This document shows positions 26,251 through 36,006 of a stretch of DNA of 64,000 bases, in pieces (the first letter of the stretch is position 1; the number at the start of each line of letters is the position of its first letter). Source of the DNA: Micromonospora tarensis (lineage in GTDB: Bacteria > Actinomycetota > Actinomycetes > Mycobacteriales > Micromonosporaceae); contig NZ_JAEVHL010000007.1 in assembly GCF_016803395.1 (NCBI RefSeq), positions 1 through 64,000 of the forward strand. Reading direction: 5' to 3'. Under the pieces are notes generated by a model, which saw only the letters and a list, made by a program, of their open reading frames with translations, did no database searches and was not told the DNA's origin. The position numbers were made by a program, and so were the translations under genes.

Positions 26251-26934
26251 TCACCGGTAGGCGGCGGTGGCGAGGTCACCGACGGCGGCGTCGACCGCGG
26301 CGGTGATGTCGCGTACCTGCCGGTGGTGCTGCGCGGCGATGGTGCGTAGCTGCACGGTGAGGGCGGCGATGTCGTCGGCGAGGTAGAGGTGGTTGGTCAG
26401 TCCGAGGGTCGCGACGAGGCCGCCGAGGGCGGCGGTGTGGTTGTCGGGCTGGTCACGGCCGGCGGCGATGTAGTGCAGCCGGGCGCGGGCGACGACCGGC
26501 CACTTCAGGTCGGCGGGCAGGTAGCGGTCGGTCCGGGCCAGCCCGCCGAGGCGGCGGCGCACGTCGTGGCGCAGGATCCCGCCAGCGTGCAGGCCTGCGC
26601 GGGTGCGGTCGTACAGGTCGTCGGCGAACCCGCGCAACCACCCCCGCAGCGACAGGGCCGGATGGGCGTAGCGGATAGAGGCCAGGGCGGTATCGGCGAT
26701 CAGGTCCCCGACCGGGTGGTCCAGGTGCAGCCAGACACGCTGCTCCTCGCCCGGCCCGGTGTCGCCGCTGGTGTCGAGAGCGATCCGCCCGGCGAGGAAA
26801 AGGTCGATGAGTACCGCACCGGCCAGACCGAGGGCGAGGGCCTGGCGGTGAATGTGCGGGTGGCCGGTGTCGTCGTCGTGACCGAGCAGGAACAACTCGT
26901 CCCGCAACGGCAACTGGGGGATGGAGGAGGCCAT
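26251..26934 (-). CDS. GPP34 family phosphoprotein
   Basis: 227 residues. The N-terminus LPLRDELFLLGHDDDTG and the helical repeats after it match bacterial members of the GPP34 family (related to Golgi phosphoprotein 3/Vps74, which bind phosphoinositides in eukaryotes). Bacterial copies are common in actinomycetes and of unknown role. The start ATG 26934 follows GGAGGAGG. Confidence 0.8.
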   Translation of the reverse strand: MASSIPQLPLRDELFLLGHDDDTGHPHIHRQALALGLAGAVLIDLFLAGRIALDTSGDTGPGEEQRVWLHLDHPVGDLIADTALASIRYAHPALSLRGWLRGFADDLYDRTRAGLHAGGILRHDVRRRLGGLARTDRYLPADLKWPVVARARLHYIAAGRDQPDNHTAALGGLVATLGLTNHLYLADDIAALTVQLRTIAAQHHRQVRDITAAVDAAVGDLATAAYR

Positions 26935-26948
26935 GTGGATCCCGCCCT

Positions 26949-27953
26949 CTACCGCGGCACGCCGGCGTGCTGTCGGAGGCGGGCGTGCATCCCGCCGTAG
27001 GCGGCCTGCGGCTGCGGAAGCAGTAGCTTGTCGACGGCGGCGAGGACCGTGTAGTTCGGGTCGCAGACGTTGCCGATCGGCGCCCGCCCGGCCTGCGACA
27101 CCAGCTGGTAGGCGTCGAGCTGCTCCAGGCCGGTGAGGTCACTCACCCAGCCGACCAAGTCGCGGTGCGCGATCCGGTACGCGTCCTCGAGGGGACGGGC
27201 GCAGCCAACTGACATGATCGACGTGTCGGTCTCCAGACGGGGCCACACCGTCGGAACGCCCTTGATGACCTCGATGATCAGGGTGGTGGTCGTGGCGATC
27301 TCCACCCCGACGCCGCAGGCCTCACCCTCGCCCTGGCGGGCGTGGCCGTCGCCGAGGGCGAGCATCGCCCCGTGCACGTTCACCCCCAGGTACAGGGTGG
27401 CCCCGGCGCGCAGCTCCGGGCTGTCCAGGTTCCCGCCATGGGAGTCGGGGACGATCGTGGAGCGGGCCTCGAACCCGCCGGGCGCGACCCCGATCGTGCC
27501 GATCATCGGGTCCAGGGGCAGGTCGACGCTGTGGTCGCTGCCCGTGGCGTGGAAGCGGACCGTCCCGGTCTGCCGGTCGATGTCGTACACCCACACCCGC
27601 TCCTCCAGCGGCGGCTGCAGCGTAGCGGTGTGCGAGGTCGAGGTGAGTGCTCCGAAGTGCGGGAACGTCGACGAGACTCCCCAGTCCCGGGCGGGCTCGA
27701 TGGCAGCGAGGTGGATCGCGAGGGTGTCGCCGGGCTCAGCGTCCTCGACGAAGAACGGCCCCGACACCGGGTTCAGGTACGGCATCCGGCACACCCGCGA
27801 CGGCAAGTCCGCCGGCCCGCGCACGAGACCGCCGAAGCAGTCCTCCGTGAACACCCGCAGCACGTCGCCGGAGCGGACGTGGGCCACCGGCATCCGGCCA
27901 CCGAAGGTGTAGGCCAACTCATCGCGAGCCGGACGGTAAGTGATCGTGTCCAT
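26949..27953 (-). CDS. acetamidase/formamidase family protein
   Basis: 334 residues. The start is placed at ATG 27953, five bases after the permease stop. Residues include DCFGGL, NPVSGPFFVEDAEPGDTL, GTIGVAPGG and SHGGNLD, all diagnostic of the FmdA/AmdA family that hydrolyses short amides to ammonia and acid. The upstream APC permease probably imports the amide or a related nitrogen compound. Confidence 0.9.
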   Translation of the reverse strand: MDTITYRPARDELAYTFGGRMPVAHVRSGDVLRVFTEDCFGGLVRGPADLPSRVCRMPYLNPVSGPFFVEDAEPGDTLAIHLAAIEPARDWGVSSTFPHFGALTSTSHTATLQPPLEERVWVYDIDRQTGTVRFHATGSDHSVDLPLDPMIGTIGVAPGGFEARSTIVPDSHGGNLDSPELRAGATLYLGVNVHGAMLALGDGHARQGEGEACGVGVEIATTTTLIIEVIKGVPTVWPRLETDTSIMSVGCARPLEDAYRIAHRDLVGWVSDLTGLEQLDAYQLVSQAGRAPIGNVCDPNYTVLAAVDKLLLPQPQAAYGGMHARLRQHAGVPR

Positions 27954-27958
27954 GCCGG

Positions 27959-29365
27959 TCACACCCGTTCCACGTGACGGGCCTGCGGCTGCGCGGGCGC
28001 CAAACCCGACAGCGCGGGCCGGCGGCCGGCCAGGTACAGGCCGGCGAGAACGACCATGCCGAGGGCGAGCCAGGCCAGGCCGAGGCGCTGCGCGGCGATA
28101 TTGGCGTTGACCACCACGTAGGCGAGGATCGCGAACCCGATCCCGGGCATGACCAGGTGCGCCCACCAGTTGCCGCTGCGCTGGCGGATGAGGTGGTGCA
28201 CGACCACGGATACGTGCAGCACGAGGAAGGCGACCATCGCCCCGAAGTTGATCAGCGACGACAGAAGGGTGATCCCGTCGGCGCGGGTGGCCATGTAGAG
28301 GCCGAGGGCGAGGGACACGGCACCGGTGAGCAGGGTGGCGTTGATCGGCACGTTGCGGCGGATCGACACCTTCGCCAGGAACGCAGGCAGTTGCCGATCG
28401 CGGGCCATCGCGTACAGCAGCCGGGACGTGGCGACCTGCGCGACCATCGAGTTCGGCAGGCCCCACGCGATGGCCGTCGCCACCGCGCACAGGGTCGCCA
28501 GCCAACTCCCGCCGGCCACGGCGGCGGCGTCGTAGAACGCGGTCCCGTTCGGGTCACCATTCGCCAGGAGACCGGCCGGGTCGGGGACGAGTATCGCGGC
28601 CAGCCACGTCTGGACGATGAACAGCACCCCGGCCAGGATCAGGACGGCGGCCATGGCGCGGCCGATCTGCCGGGAACCGCCCTTGGTCTCCTCGGCCAGC
28701 ATGCTGATGCCGTCGAAGCCGAGGAACGACAGCACCGCGATCGACACCGCGCCCGCGACGAGCGACCAGGTGAAGGTGTCGGCGTTGTAGAACGCCTCCC
28801 AGCTGAACCAGCCCCTGCCCGAGGCGAGGGCCCAGCCGGCAATGGCCAAGAAGATCGCCAGGACGATCAACTCGCCGACGAGCATGACCCGAGTGACCAC
28901 CGCGGTCATCCGGATCCCGACCGAGTTGACGACCGTGTTGACCGCCACGAACACGAGCAGCCACAGCCACACCGGCACCGCCGGGACCGTGGCGTGCATC
29001 GCCATCGACGCCACCAGGTACAGCAGACCCGGCACGAGAACGTAGTCGAGCAGGATCACCCAGCCGACCAGGAACCCGACCGGCGCGCTGATGCCCCGAC
29101 CGGCGTAGTTGTAGACGCTGCCCGACATCGGGAACGCCTTGACCATCTGCGCGTAGGAGAACGCGGTGAACACCAACGCCACCACACCGACCGCGTACGC
29201 CAGGGCCACCATCCCGCCGGAGCCGGCGTACACGCTGCCGAAGATCGCCATCGGCGCGATCGGCACCATGTACACCAGCCCATACGCGACCAAGTCGCGG
29301 AACCGCAGCCTCCGCGCCAACTCCTGCCGGTAGCCGTACCGGGCTAACTCGTCTTGCTCATACAT
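27959..29365 (-). CDS. APC family amino acid/amine permease
   Basis: 468 residues from ATG 29365 (GAGAGG eight bases upstream). About twelve hydrophobic segments. The first, with FRDLVAYGLVYMVPIAPMAIFG, and FLGFDGISMLAEETKGG in segment 6 are typical of the amino acid-polyamine-organocation superfamily. It lies directly upstream of the amidase gene with a five-base gap, so the two form an operon for uptake and breakdown of an amide or amino compound. Confidence 0.9.
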   Translation of the reverse strand: MYEQDELARYGYRQELARRLRFRDLVAYGLVYMVPIAPMAIFGSVYAGSGGMVALAYAVGVVALVFTAFSYAQMVKAFPMSGSVYNYAGRGISAPVGFLVGWVILLDYVLVPGLLYLVASMAMHATVPAVPVWLWLLVFVAVNTVVNSVGIRMTAVVTRVMLVGELIVLAIFLAIAGWALASGRGWFSWEAFYNADTFTWSLVAGAVSIAVLSFLGFDGISMLAEETKGGSRQIGRAMAAVLILAGVLFIVQTWLAAILVPDPAGLLANGDPNGTAFYDAAAVAGGSWLATLCAVATAIAWGLPNSMVAQVATSRLLYAMARDRQLPAFLAKVSIRRNVPINATLLTGAVSLALGLYMATRADGITLLSSLINFGAMVAFLVLHVSVVVHHLIRQRSGNWWAHLVMPGIGFAILAYVVVNANIAAQRLGLAWLALGMVVLAGLYLAGRRPALSGLAPAQPQARHVERV

Positions 29366-29685
29366 CAGCGAGCCTCTCTTTCCCCATCGATTGCTCGGGC
29401 CTAGCGCCAGGTGGTGGACGCCCACCCGGCTTGAATGCGACGCCATCAGCGCCCGCGCCTCCGGCCGTTACTGGATCGCGTGCTGCCAGCGATGCCCCTT
29501 GAGCAGGTGATCCGCGTCGTGATCGAGGGTCGCGTCCGCAGCGGGAAAGATCGACCCCGATTGGTGGGGATCATCGGTCCGCCGGGACTCCACGGATCAC
29601 GGGGAGTACTCGGTTGGATGGCTTCCGTCACAGCGGCGGTGATCGCTAACGTGCTACTCACGGCGGCCCGGAGGAGGAGGCGGGG
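29366..29685. promoter_or_regulatory. divergent intergenic region
   Basis: 320 bases between the divergent permease and HTH-TPR regulator genes, so it must hold both promoters. I see no strong operator. The forward gene has a GGAGGAGGAGG ribosome site ending just before 29686. Confidence 0.4.
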
Positions 29686-31023
29686 ATGGCGAGGAGCGCG
29701 CGTAGTTACCAGCGAGAGGCCGACGAGCTTCGCGCCAGCGGGTGGACGTACCGGCAGATCGCCTCGCACTGGCGGAAGCGGTACCGGTTCAACCCGCGGG
29801 TGGCCTTCCGCCTCGCGCACGGCCTGACACAGGCTGACGTGGCGCGGCGCTGGAACGAGCAGTGGCCAGACGCGGACGCGCCGAAGACCGCCAAGCAGAT
29901 CTCGTACTGGGAGATCTGGCCGGGCCCGGCGGGCCGGGCACCGTCGTTGAACACGCTGAACAAGCTGGCGTTTCTCTACCGGTGCGCGGCCGGCGACCTG
30001 CTCGGCGGCGAGGACCACAGTCACCTCGACACAGCGGCCTTGCGTGCGAGCGAACCGGAGCCGCACGCGGGCGGGCCGACCGGCGAGCGCACCACCGGCG
30101 CTCCGCTGCCCGCCAGCACGGTCTTGACCCGGGTCACCGATCGGATCGTCGAGGACTTCGAGATCCTGACCGACACCTACCGGCATCTCGACTACCGGGA
30201 GGGCTCAGGCCGGGTGAGCGTGGATGTCGGCGCTCACCTGCACCGGATGTTGGAGGTCAGCAACCGCACGACCAACGCTGGTACCCATCACCGGCTGCTG
30301 CGCGCCGCGGGTGACGCCGCCCAGCTCGCGGCTTGGTTCGCCATCGACGCTCAGCGCTACCAACAGGCACACGGCTTCTGCCGGCTCACGATCTCGCTCG
30401 CCGAAAAGGCGAACGACCGAGCTCTGCACTCGTATGGTCTCGGCGTTCTCAGCCAGATCCACCTGCACCGCGGCGACGGCCGTACCGCCCTCAGCCTGCT
30501 GGGCACCGCCCGTGACGTCGGCGGGCAGGGCATGCCGGCCGCTGTCAACTCCTGGCTGGGTGAGGCGATCGGTGAGGCGTACGGCCTCCTTGACGAGCCT
30601 CGCCGGGGAATGACCGCCTTGGCAGAAGCCGAACGGGTCTTCGACGGCGTTAGCGCCGCAAACACGCCCGGCTGGCTGAGCTTCTTCAACGCCGACTGCC
30701 ACGCCGCCCGGCTCAAGGGTCGATGCCTGACCCGGCTCAGCCGTCCCACCGACGCGACCCGCTCGCTCTACGAAGCGTTGACCCTGCTGCCCGCTGACTT
30801 CGTCCGGGAACGCTCCGGCACCTTCATCGACCTCGCGGTCGCGTACACGCAGATGAACCAGATCGAGCAGGCCTGCCATGCGGCCACCCAGGCTGACATC
30901 CTCGCGCGTCGGACCGGATCCGAGCGCAATCGCAAGCGCCTACGGCAGCTCCTGATCGACCTGCTGCCTTGGGCCGGCCTCGACTGCGTTCAGAGCCTCT
31001 ACCGGCAGGTGCTGATTAACTAG
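29686..31023 (+). CDS. XRE-type HTH transcriptional regulator with TPR domain
   Basis: 445 residues, start ATG 29686 behind GGAGGAGGAGG. The N-terminal 90 residues hold an HTH (GLTQADVARRWNEQW...KQISYWE, SLNTLNKLAFLYRC). The remaining 300 residues are TPR-like helices (RALHSYGLGVLSQIHLHRGD, AVAYTQMNQIEQACHAATQAD). This is the common actinomycete layout in which TPRs sense a peptide or ligand. It is divergent from the permease-amidase operon and may control it (inference). Confidence 0.8.
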   Translation: MARSARSYQREADELRASGWTYRQIASHWRKRYRFNPRVAFRLAHGLTQADVARRWNEQWPDADAPKTAKQISYWEIWPGPAGRAPSLNTLNKLAFLYRCAAGDLLGGEDHSHLDTAALRASEPEPHAGGPTGERTTGAPLPASTVLTRVTDRIVEDFEILTDTYRHLDYREGSGRVSVDVGAHLHRMLEVSNRTTNAGTHHRLLRAAGDAAQLAAWFAIDAQRYQQAHGFCRLTISLAEKANDRALHSYGLGVLSQIHLHRGDGRTALSLLGTARDVGGQGMPAAVNSWLGEAIGEAYGLLDEPRRGMTALAEAERVFDGVSAANTPGWLSFFNADCHAARLKGRCLTRLSRPTDATRSLYEALTLLPADFVRERSGTFIDLAVAYTQMNQIEQACHAATQADILARRTGSERNRKRLRQLLIDLLPWAGLDCVQSLYRQVLIN

Positions 31024-31057
31024 AGCGCGTGCGTACGTCGACCCGCTCCGACCCGCT

Positions 31058-31933
31058 GTGACCCGCCGCTCCTGGATTGAACTGGTCATCCTGTCCGCCC
31101 TGTGGGGCGCGGTGTACCCGCTCATCACCGTCGCTCTGCGGGATCTCTCGCCAGCGCTCGTCGTCCTTGGCCGAGTGCTCCTCGCCGCGCTTCTGCTGCT
31201 TCCCCTCGCGATACGCCGGGACGCGCTTCGGCCCGTTTGGCGCAACCCGCGGGCGATCATCGAGACGGTGCTGGTGCAGTCCACGGCGCCGCTGCTGCTG
31301 CTCACCTACGGCCAGCAGTACGTGTCGGCAAGCGTCGCCGGCATCCTCCTTGGTGCGCAGCCACTGTTCGTTGCGCTCCTCGCCCTCCGCTTCGCACCTG
31401 ATGAGCGTCCGCATGGCTGGCAGGGCCTGACCGGGGTGCTCCTCGGCCTGATCGGCCTGGTCTTGCTTTTCGGCGTTGACCTGCGTGGAGGTCGACTGGC
31501 GCTGCTCGGCGGCGCGCTCATCCTCGTCGCGGCGGTCTGCTATGCCGCAGGCGCGATGCTGATACATCGCAGATATGCCGAGGCTCCGCCCCTCGGCGTC
31601 GCCACCTCCGCCATGCTGGTCACCACCGCAGCCGTGGCCGTGCCCGCCTCGGCCACGGTTCCAAGCAGATTGCCCGGCTTGGAAGCGACAGCGGCCCTGC
31701 TCGTGCTCGGGATCGCGTGCACGGGCGCGACGCTCGCGTTGTTCTACAAGCTCATCACCCAGATTGGACCTGCCCGCGCCGCGCTCGCCTTTTATCTCTC
31801 ACCCGCGTTCGCCGTCGCCTTCGGCGTGGCCCTCCTGGGCGAGCAGATCAGCATGGCCGCTGTCCTCGGGCTCGCGGCGATCATTGTCGGGTCCGTACTC
31901 GCCGCCCACCGCAGCGAGCCGACACCTCCGTGA
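31058..31933 (+). CDS. EamA/DMT family transporter
   Basis: 291 residues from GTG 31058, with ten hydrophobic segments in two repeated halves (LVILSALWGAVYPLITVAL and LEATAALLVLGIACTGATLA regions) as in drug/metabolite exporters. Substrate unknown. It follows the HTH-TPR gene by 34 bases and is probably cotranscribed with it. Confidence 0.88.
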   Translation: MTRRSWIELVILSALWGAVYPLITVALRDLSPALVVLGRVLLAALLLLPLAIRRDALRPVWRNPRAIIETVLVQSTAPLLLLTYGQQYVSASVAGILLGAQPLFVALLALRFAPDERPHGWQGLTGVLLGLIGLVLLFGVDLRGGRLALLGGALILVAAVCYAAGAMLIHRRYAEAPPLGVATSAMLVTTAAVAVPASATVPSRLPGLEATAALLVLGIACTGATLALFYKLITQIGPARAALAFYLSPAFAVAFGVALLGEQISMAAVLGLAAIIVGSVLAAHRSEPTPP

Positions 31934-32182
31934 TGCCTGTTTCCACCCCTCGACGGGGCTCACCGTGTCGGGATCCCCGAGCGGTCTCGGGCCGCGTTTG
32001 GCGCAGCCTTCGTGTCCCGCCCTCACCCGCCCGGTCCTCGCGGGGGAGTTTCACCTCTGCAAGTTCATGCTTGCGGGCAACTCCGCCGCTCAAGACGTAG
32101 CGATTGACAAGCGCGGAGAGCTGCCGGGCCCTTACGTGATCAGCCGGAGTCAACGGCGGCGAGACGTACTCGACGCTTGGCC

Positions 32183-32878
32183 TCAGCCGATCGAGGCGAA
32201 GCGGTCGGAGAGGGCGTAGCGATGGAATACGACGTCTCCGACCTGTCGTACCTCGACAAGGCGGGCCCGGCTTGTTGATGTCCATGAGAATGACCCCGGG
32301 TTCACGAACCGGGGAGCGTCGGCCTCGCCGACGAAGAAGGGTGCCACGACGAGGTGCAGTTCGTCAGCAAGATCCGCCGTCAGCAGTGCGGTGTGTACGC
32401 TGCTGCCACCCTCGACTAGGAGCCGACCGATGCCGCGCCCGGCGAGGTCGGCCAATACGCGCGGGAATGAGAGCGGGTCGCCGCCGTCGGCGACCGTCGC
32501 CACCGACCCGAGGTGTTCCCGCTGCTTGGCGATCGCGCTGGTCTCGCAGTACACGATCTTCTCGATGTCACCGGTGGTGAAGAACGCCGCAGTGGGATCG
32601 AGGTCGCCCCCGCGGCTCACTGTGACCTTGACCGGCGTGGCCGAGAGTCCGGCGGCGGTCCGGGCTTCGCGGCGGGCTTCGGACCGCACCATGAGCCGGG
32701 GGTTGTCTCGGCGGACGGTGTTGGCTCCGACGAGGATCGCGTCGCAGGCGGCCCGCACCGCGTCGACCCGGTCGAGGTCCTGCTTGTTGGAGAGGATGAG
32801 TCGAGTGGAGCCGGCCGTGTCGATGTAGCCGTCGAGGGACATGGCGCACTTGAGCAGGACGTACGGTCGGTCACTCAC
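32183..32878 (-). CDS. RibD C-terminal-like (dihydrofolate-reductase-fold) reductase
   Basis: 231 residues. Start GTG 32878 is preferred (AGGAG eight bases upstream); GTG 32887 is an alternative. The sequence KCAMSLDGYID, ILVGANTVRRDNPRL and GRLLVEGGSSVHTALL matches the NADPH-dependent RibD C-terminal reductase family. It lacks the RibD deaminase half, so its role is not simply riboflavin synthesis. It overlaps the HTH-SLOG gene by eight bases and is cotranscribed with it. Confidence 0.88.
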   Translation of the reverse strand: MSDRPYVLLKCAMSLDGYIDTAGSTRLILSNKQDLDRVDAVRAACDAILVGANTVRRDNPRLMVRSEARREARTAAGLSATPVKVTVSRGGDLDPTAAFFTTGDIEKIVYCETSAIAKQREHLGSVATVADGGDPLSFPRVLADLAGRGIGRLLVEGGSSVHTALLTADLADELHLVVAPFFVGEADAPRFVNPGSFSWTSTSRARLVEVRQVGDVVFHRYALSDRFASIG

Positions 32879-33776
32879 GGATGTCACTCCTACGGTCTGT
32901 GGCGATGATCCGCTCGACGAGTTCTATGAACTCGTCTGCGATGGCGCATGAGTCCAGCGAGTCGAATAGGTCCTGCGTGATCCACTCGCGCAATCGTAGA
33001 TTGATCCGCATCCGGTTGAGCGCGCTGCGGGCCGCTCCGCCCGTGGCGCCGTAAGGGATGATCTTCTTGTCCATGGAGACGGCAAGGTCGATCTCGTCCA
33101 GCGTGCCCTGACCGCCACCGAACACGAGGACGTAGTCGGCGTTGCGGACGACGTTCGGATGGCCGAACACGCCGACGGCCGCACCGAGGCTGGGCGGGCG
33201 GTAGTGATTGGCGATGTAGGTCATGATCTCGATGCCGACGCCTCGCGGTCCATGGTCAACGTCGAAGCGGTGGTTCATGAGCCATCGACTCACGGCGATG
33301 ATGCAGCCGTCGATCGCCTTGTCGTCCGCGTCTTGTGATCGGCTTCCGCAAACCGAGATGCGTAGTGGTTGTTCGGATCGTGTGGGCCGGAACCACCCGG
33401 TTGTCACCGCGGCTTTGTCGCCAACCGGGGCCCCGCGCTGCTTGGGCGCGGTGAACGCGGAGATGGCCACATCGACCGGGGCGAGGCCGAGCATCACGCG
33501 GGATTCGTCGGGCATGAGGAGCCCATCGGCGACGCGCGCGAGCACGTCGATGTCAGTGACGCGCGGGCCACGCGTTCCTCGGATGAAGTTTGATACGTCG
33601 GACCGGTCGTGGCTGGTTAGGAGCGCGAGCTGGGTCTGCGTGCAGTCCGGGTGCGCTTCGAGGTAGATCTTGAAGAGGGTCCCGATCTCGCGGCGGGCCA
33701 GCGCGAGCCGCACGTCATCGCGCCGCCAGAACGGGAGCGAGACGCCGGTGACGTCGAACGTCTTGCGCCGAGCCAC
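32871..33776 (-). CDS. HTH-SLOG (LOG/DprA-like) regulator
   Basis: 301 residues if it starts at GTG 33776; GTG 33788 is also possible and the frame is open upstream. The N-terminal HTH (TQTQLALLTSHDRSDVSNFIRG) is followed by a SLOG Rossmann fold: ISVCGSRS, ADYVLVFGGGQGTLDEIDLA and KKIIPYGATGG. SLOG domains bind nucleotide-like ligands or are phosphoribohydrolases (LOG). Fused to an HTH it is probably a ligand-sensing regulator. It is divergent from the glycosylation operon starting at 34004 and may regulate it. Confidence 0.75.
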   Translation of the reverse strand: MARRKTFDVTGVSLPFWRRDDVRLALARREIGTLFKIYLEAHPDCTQTQLALLTSHDRSDVSNFIRGTRGPRVTDIDVLARVADGLLMPDESRVMLGLAPVDVAISAFTAPKQRGAPVGDKAAVTTGWFRPTRSEQPLRISVCGSRSQDADDKAIDGCIIAVSRWLMNHRFDVDHGPRGVGIEIMTYIANHYRPPSLGAAVGVFGHPNVVRNADYVLVFGGGQGTLDEIDLAVSMDKKIIPYGATGGAARSALNRMRINLRLREWITQDLFDSLDSCAIADEFIELVERIIATDRRSDIRE

Positions 33777-34003
33777 CCCGCCCCCCACTGGTCGTCGATC
33801 TGCGATGACCAGAGGGTAATGGATTTCGATGGAAGTTCGCGTGACCTGGTCCCACCGCTTTGTTGTCCGACGCCCGTGGACTCGGACCACGGGTCGCGTC
33901 AATTTCCTGATGTCGACGACAAGCCCACTCTCAATCGTGACCGACCATGCCGGACCTTCCGGGGGTCGAGGCGACGCGAATCCGATGGAGTTGAGGAGGG
34001 CAC

Positions 34004-35008
34004 ATGGTTGATCCCGTTCTGCGGCTTGACGCAGTTGGTGGGCTGAACGAGTCGACGATCGTCGTGACCGGTGGTGCCGGCTTCGTCGGCAGCCACGTGG
34101 TCGCCCGGTTGCTGGCGGCCGGCGCGACTGTGAAGGTCATCGACGATCTTTCGACGGGCCGGCTAGAGAACCTGGACGACAGCCTGAGCGGCGGCCTGAC
34201 AGGCGCGGACATTCGGATCTGTGACGTGCGGTCGGCCGAGGCCGCAAACGCCATACGGCTGTGGCGGCCGGAGATCCTCATCCATCTCGCCGCGCAGTCG
34301 AGCCTGCCAGCCTCGACACGGTCGCCGCTCGTCGACGCGGACATCAATATCCGGGGAACGGTGAACGTGCTCGATTCTTGCGCTGAGGCGGAGACCGGGC
34401 TCGTCGTGTACGCGGCCACCAGCGCGATCTACGGCACGGTCGACGGCGATGCCCTGCCTGTTGCGGAGACCGCGCCGATCGCGCCGACCAGTCCGTACGG
34501 GCTGAGCAAGGCGACGGCACTTGAGTACCTCGACTGGTACCGAGATCACCGGAGCGTCGACTACACGGCGCTCGTGCTGGGCAACGTCTACGGGCCACGC
34601 CAAGTTGGCCCGATGTGCGGCGTCGTCGGCCTGATGGCGCAGGCCGCGATGGCGGGCGCGGACTTGGCCATCTTTGGCGACGGCCACCAAACGCGAGACT
34701 TCGTGTTCGTCGCCGACGTCGCCGAGGCGGTGACCGCCGCCTGCACCGCTGGCGGCGTCGGGCTGGTCAACATCGCCTCGGGCGTCGAGACGACCGTTGG
34801 CGAGATCGCCGGGTTGGTCTCTCAGGCAGCCGGCACTGGAGCTTTACGCCATGCCGATCCGCTGCCAGGTGAGGTGCGGCGCATGGCGTTGGACATCTCG
34901 AGGGCGAGGGACCTGCTCGGTTGGCACCCCAGGACCCCGCTCGCGGAGGGCATCCGGGTCACCGTCCGGGCCGCGCGGCGGCGCGATTCGATCAAGGAGG
35001 CGTCATGA
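34004..35008 (+). CDS. NAD-dependent epimerase/dehydratase (extended SDR)
   Basis: 334 residues from ATG 34004 behind GAGGAGG. GGAGFVGSHV is the NAD-binding motif, HLAAQSSL the central strand, TSAIYG and YGLSK give the Ser and Tyr-x3-Lys active site. It is similar to UDP-glucose 4-epimerases and related sugar-nucleotide enzymes; the substrate cannot be fixed. It is the first of seven consecutive forward genes; its stop overlaps the next start as ATGA. Confidence 0.88.
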   Translation: MVDPVLRLDAVGGLNESTIVVTGGAGFVGSHVVARLLAAGATVKVIDDLSTGRLENLDDSLSGGLTGADIRICDVRSAEAANAIRLWRPEILIHLAAQSSLPASTRSPLVDADINIRGTVNVLDSCAEAETGLVVYAATSAIYGTVDGDALPVAETAPIAPTSPYGLSKATALEYLDWYRDHRSVDYTALVLGNVYGPRQVGPMCGVVGLMAQAAMAGADLAIFGDGHQTRDFVFVADVAEAVTAACTAGGVGLVNIASGVETTVGEIAGLVSQAAGTGALRHADPLPGEVRRMALDISRARDLLGWHPRTPLAEGIRVTVRAARRRDSIKEAS

Positions 35009-36006
35009 GTTACGCGCGTCGATTTGCGGTCGGGCCGGTCGAGGTGCAGGTGACCTCGAATGAAGAATCGGTCCTTGACTACCTTGGCGAATTCTACACC
35101 GCGACGGGTGCCGCCTTGCCGGGCCACGACTGGACGGTCGACGCTCAGGTTGGCTTGCCAGAACCAGATGCGAACACCAACCAGTGGGGCGTTTCCTGGC
35201 GGATAGACCGCTCTGACCACACGGTCCATCTGCGCGCCGGGGCCCCCGAGAGCCTCTCCGTCACCGCCCGTAAGTGCGTACGGGAAGTCCTGGTCGACTG
35301 CTGCGAGCAGCGGCGATACACGATGTTGCACGCCTCCGCGGTCGTCGATGAGGCCCTCACGATCGTTGTTGTCGGAGACAAGGGAAGCGGCAAAACCACC
35401 CTTGCTCTGAAGGCCGCCCTCCGGCACGGGATGCGGTACGTGTCCAACGACCACCTGATCATGTACGGGCGTGACGGGGCAGGCACCCTCACGTTGACGT
35501 CGCTTCCCACGCTGATTCCGCTCAAAATCGGCACGTATCTGGACCTCGAAGGCGCATTGCCGGAGCCGTGGGATCGTGACGGGCTCGATGTCGAGGCATA
35601 TCGTGCGTCACCGAGATCCGAGGTCTATCCGCTCGATCGGCGAGTCCTCTACACGTACCGCCGTTTGGGTCACGACAACCCGATCACGGTTGAGCTCGGC
35701 CCACGCCGCTTCCCGGCTACGACGTTGATCGTTTTGGCGGGCTACTCGCCGGGCGATGCTGGCGAACCCGAACCCGTCGCGGATCCCGTAACGGAGCTTC
35801 TCGCTCACGTTCGTACCGATTGGATGTTCGATCCGACGCTCAACCAGCGGTACCTTCCGCAGGCCGAGCGCGGCCGGGATGAGTACCTCGCTGACGCCCG
35901 CCGCATCGTCACCGCCCTGGCCGAGCGGTCGACAGTCGTTCGCTGGACTCACTGCGGTGATCCGGCCCCGATCCTGGGGTTCGCCGCCAATCGGAGACTG
36001 GTATGA
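35005..36006 (+). CDS. HprK-like P-loop kinase
   Basis: 333 residues; ATG 35005 in an ATGA overlap with an AAGGAGG site. YTMLHASAV precedes a Walker A (GDKGSGKTT, about residue 125) and RYVSNDHLIM, the layout of HPr kinase/phosphorylase-related proteins found in biosynthetic loci. In this family the P-loop protein phosphorylates a small-molecule or protein hydroxyl. The substrate here is unknown, probably a sugar or glycoside made by the neighbouring enzymes. Confidence 0.75.
   Translation: MSYARRFAVGPVEVQVTSNEESVLDYLGEFYTATGAALPGHDWTVDAQVGLPEPDANTNQWGVSWRIDRSDHTVHLRAGAPESLSVTARKCVREVLVDCCEQRRYTMLHASAVVDEALTIVVVGDKGSGKTTLALKAALRHGMRYVSNDHLIMYGRDGAGTLTLTSLPTLIPLKIGTYLDLEGALPEPWDRDGLDVEAYRASPRSEVYPLDRRVLYTYRRLGHDNPITVELGPRRFPATTLIVLAGYSPGDAGEPEPVADPVTELLAHVRTDWMFDPTLNQRYLPQAERGRDEYLADARRIVTALAERSTVVRWTHCGDPAPILGFAANRRLV

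Noticed and set aside
27974..29347. 457-residue forward open frame opposite the permease
   Set aside because: Composition is Arg/His/Gln/Asp-rich with no hydrophobic core; the reverse strand encodes a clear permease.
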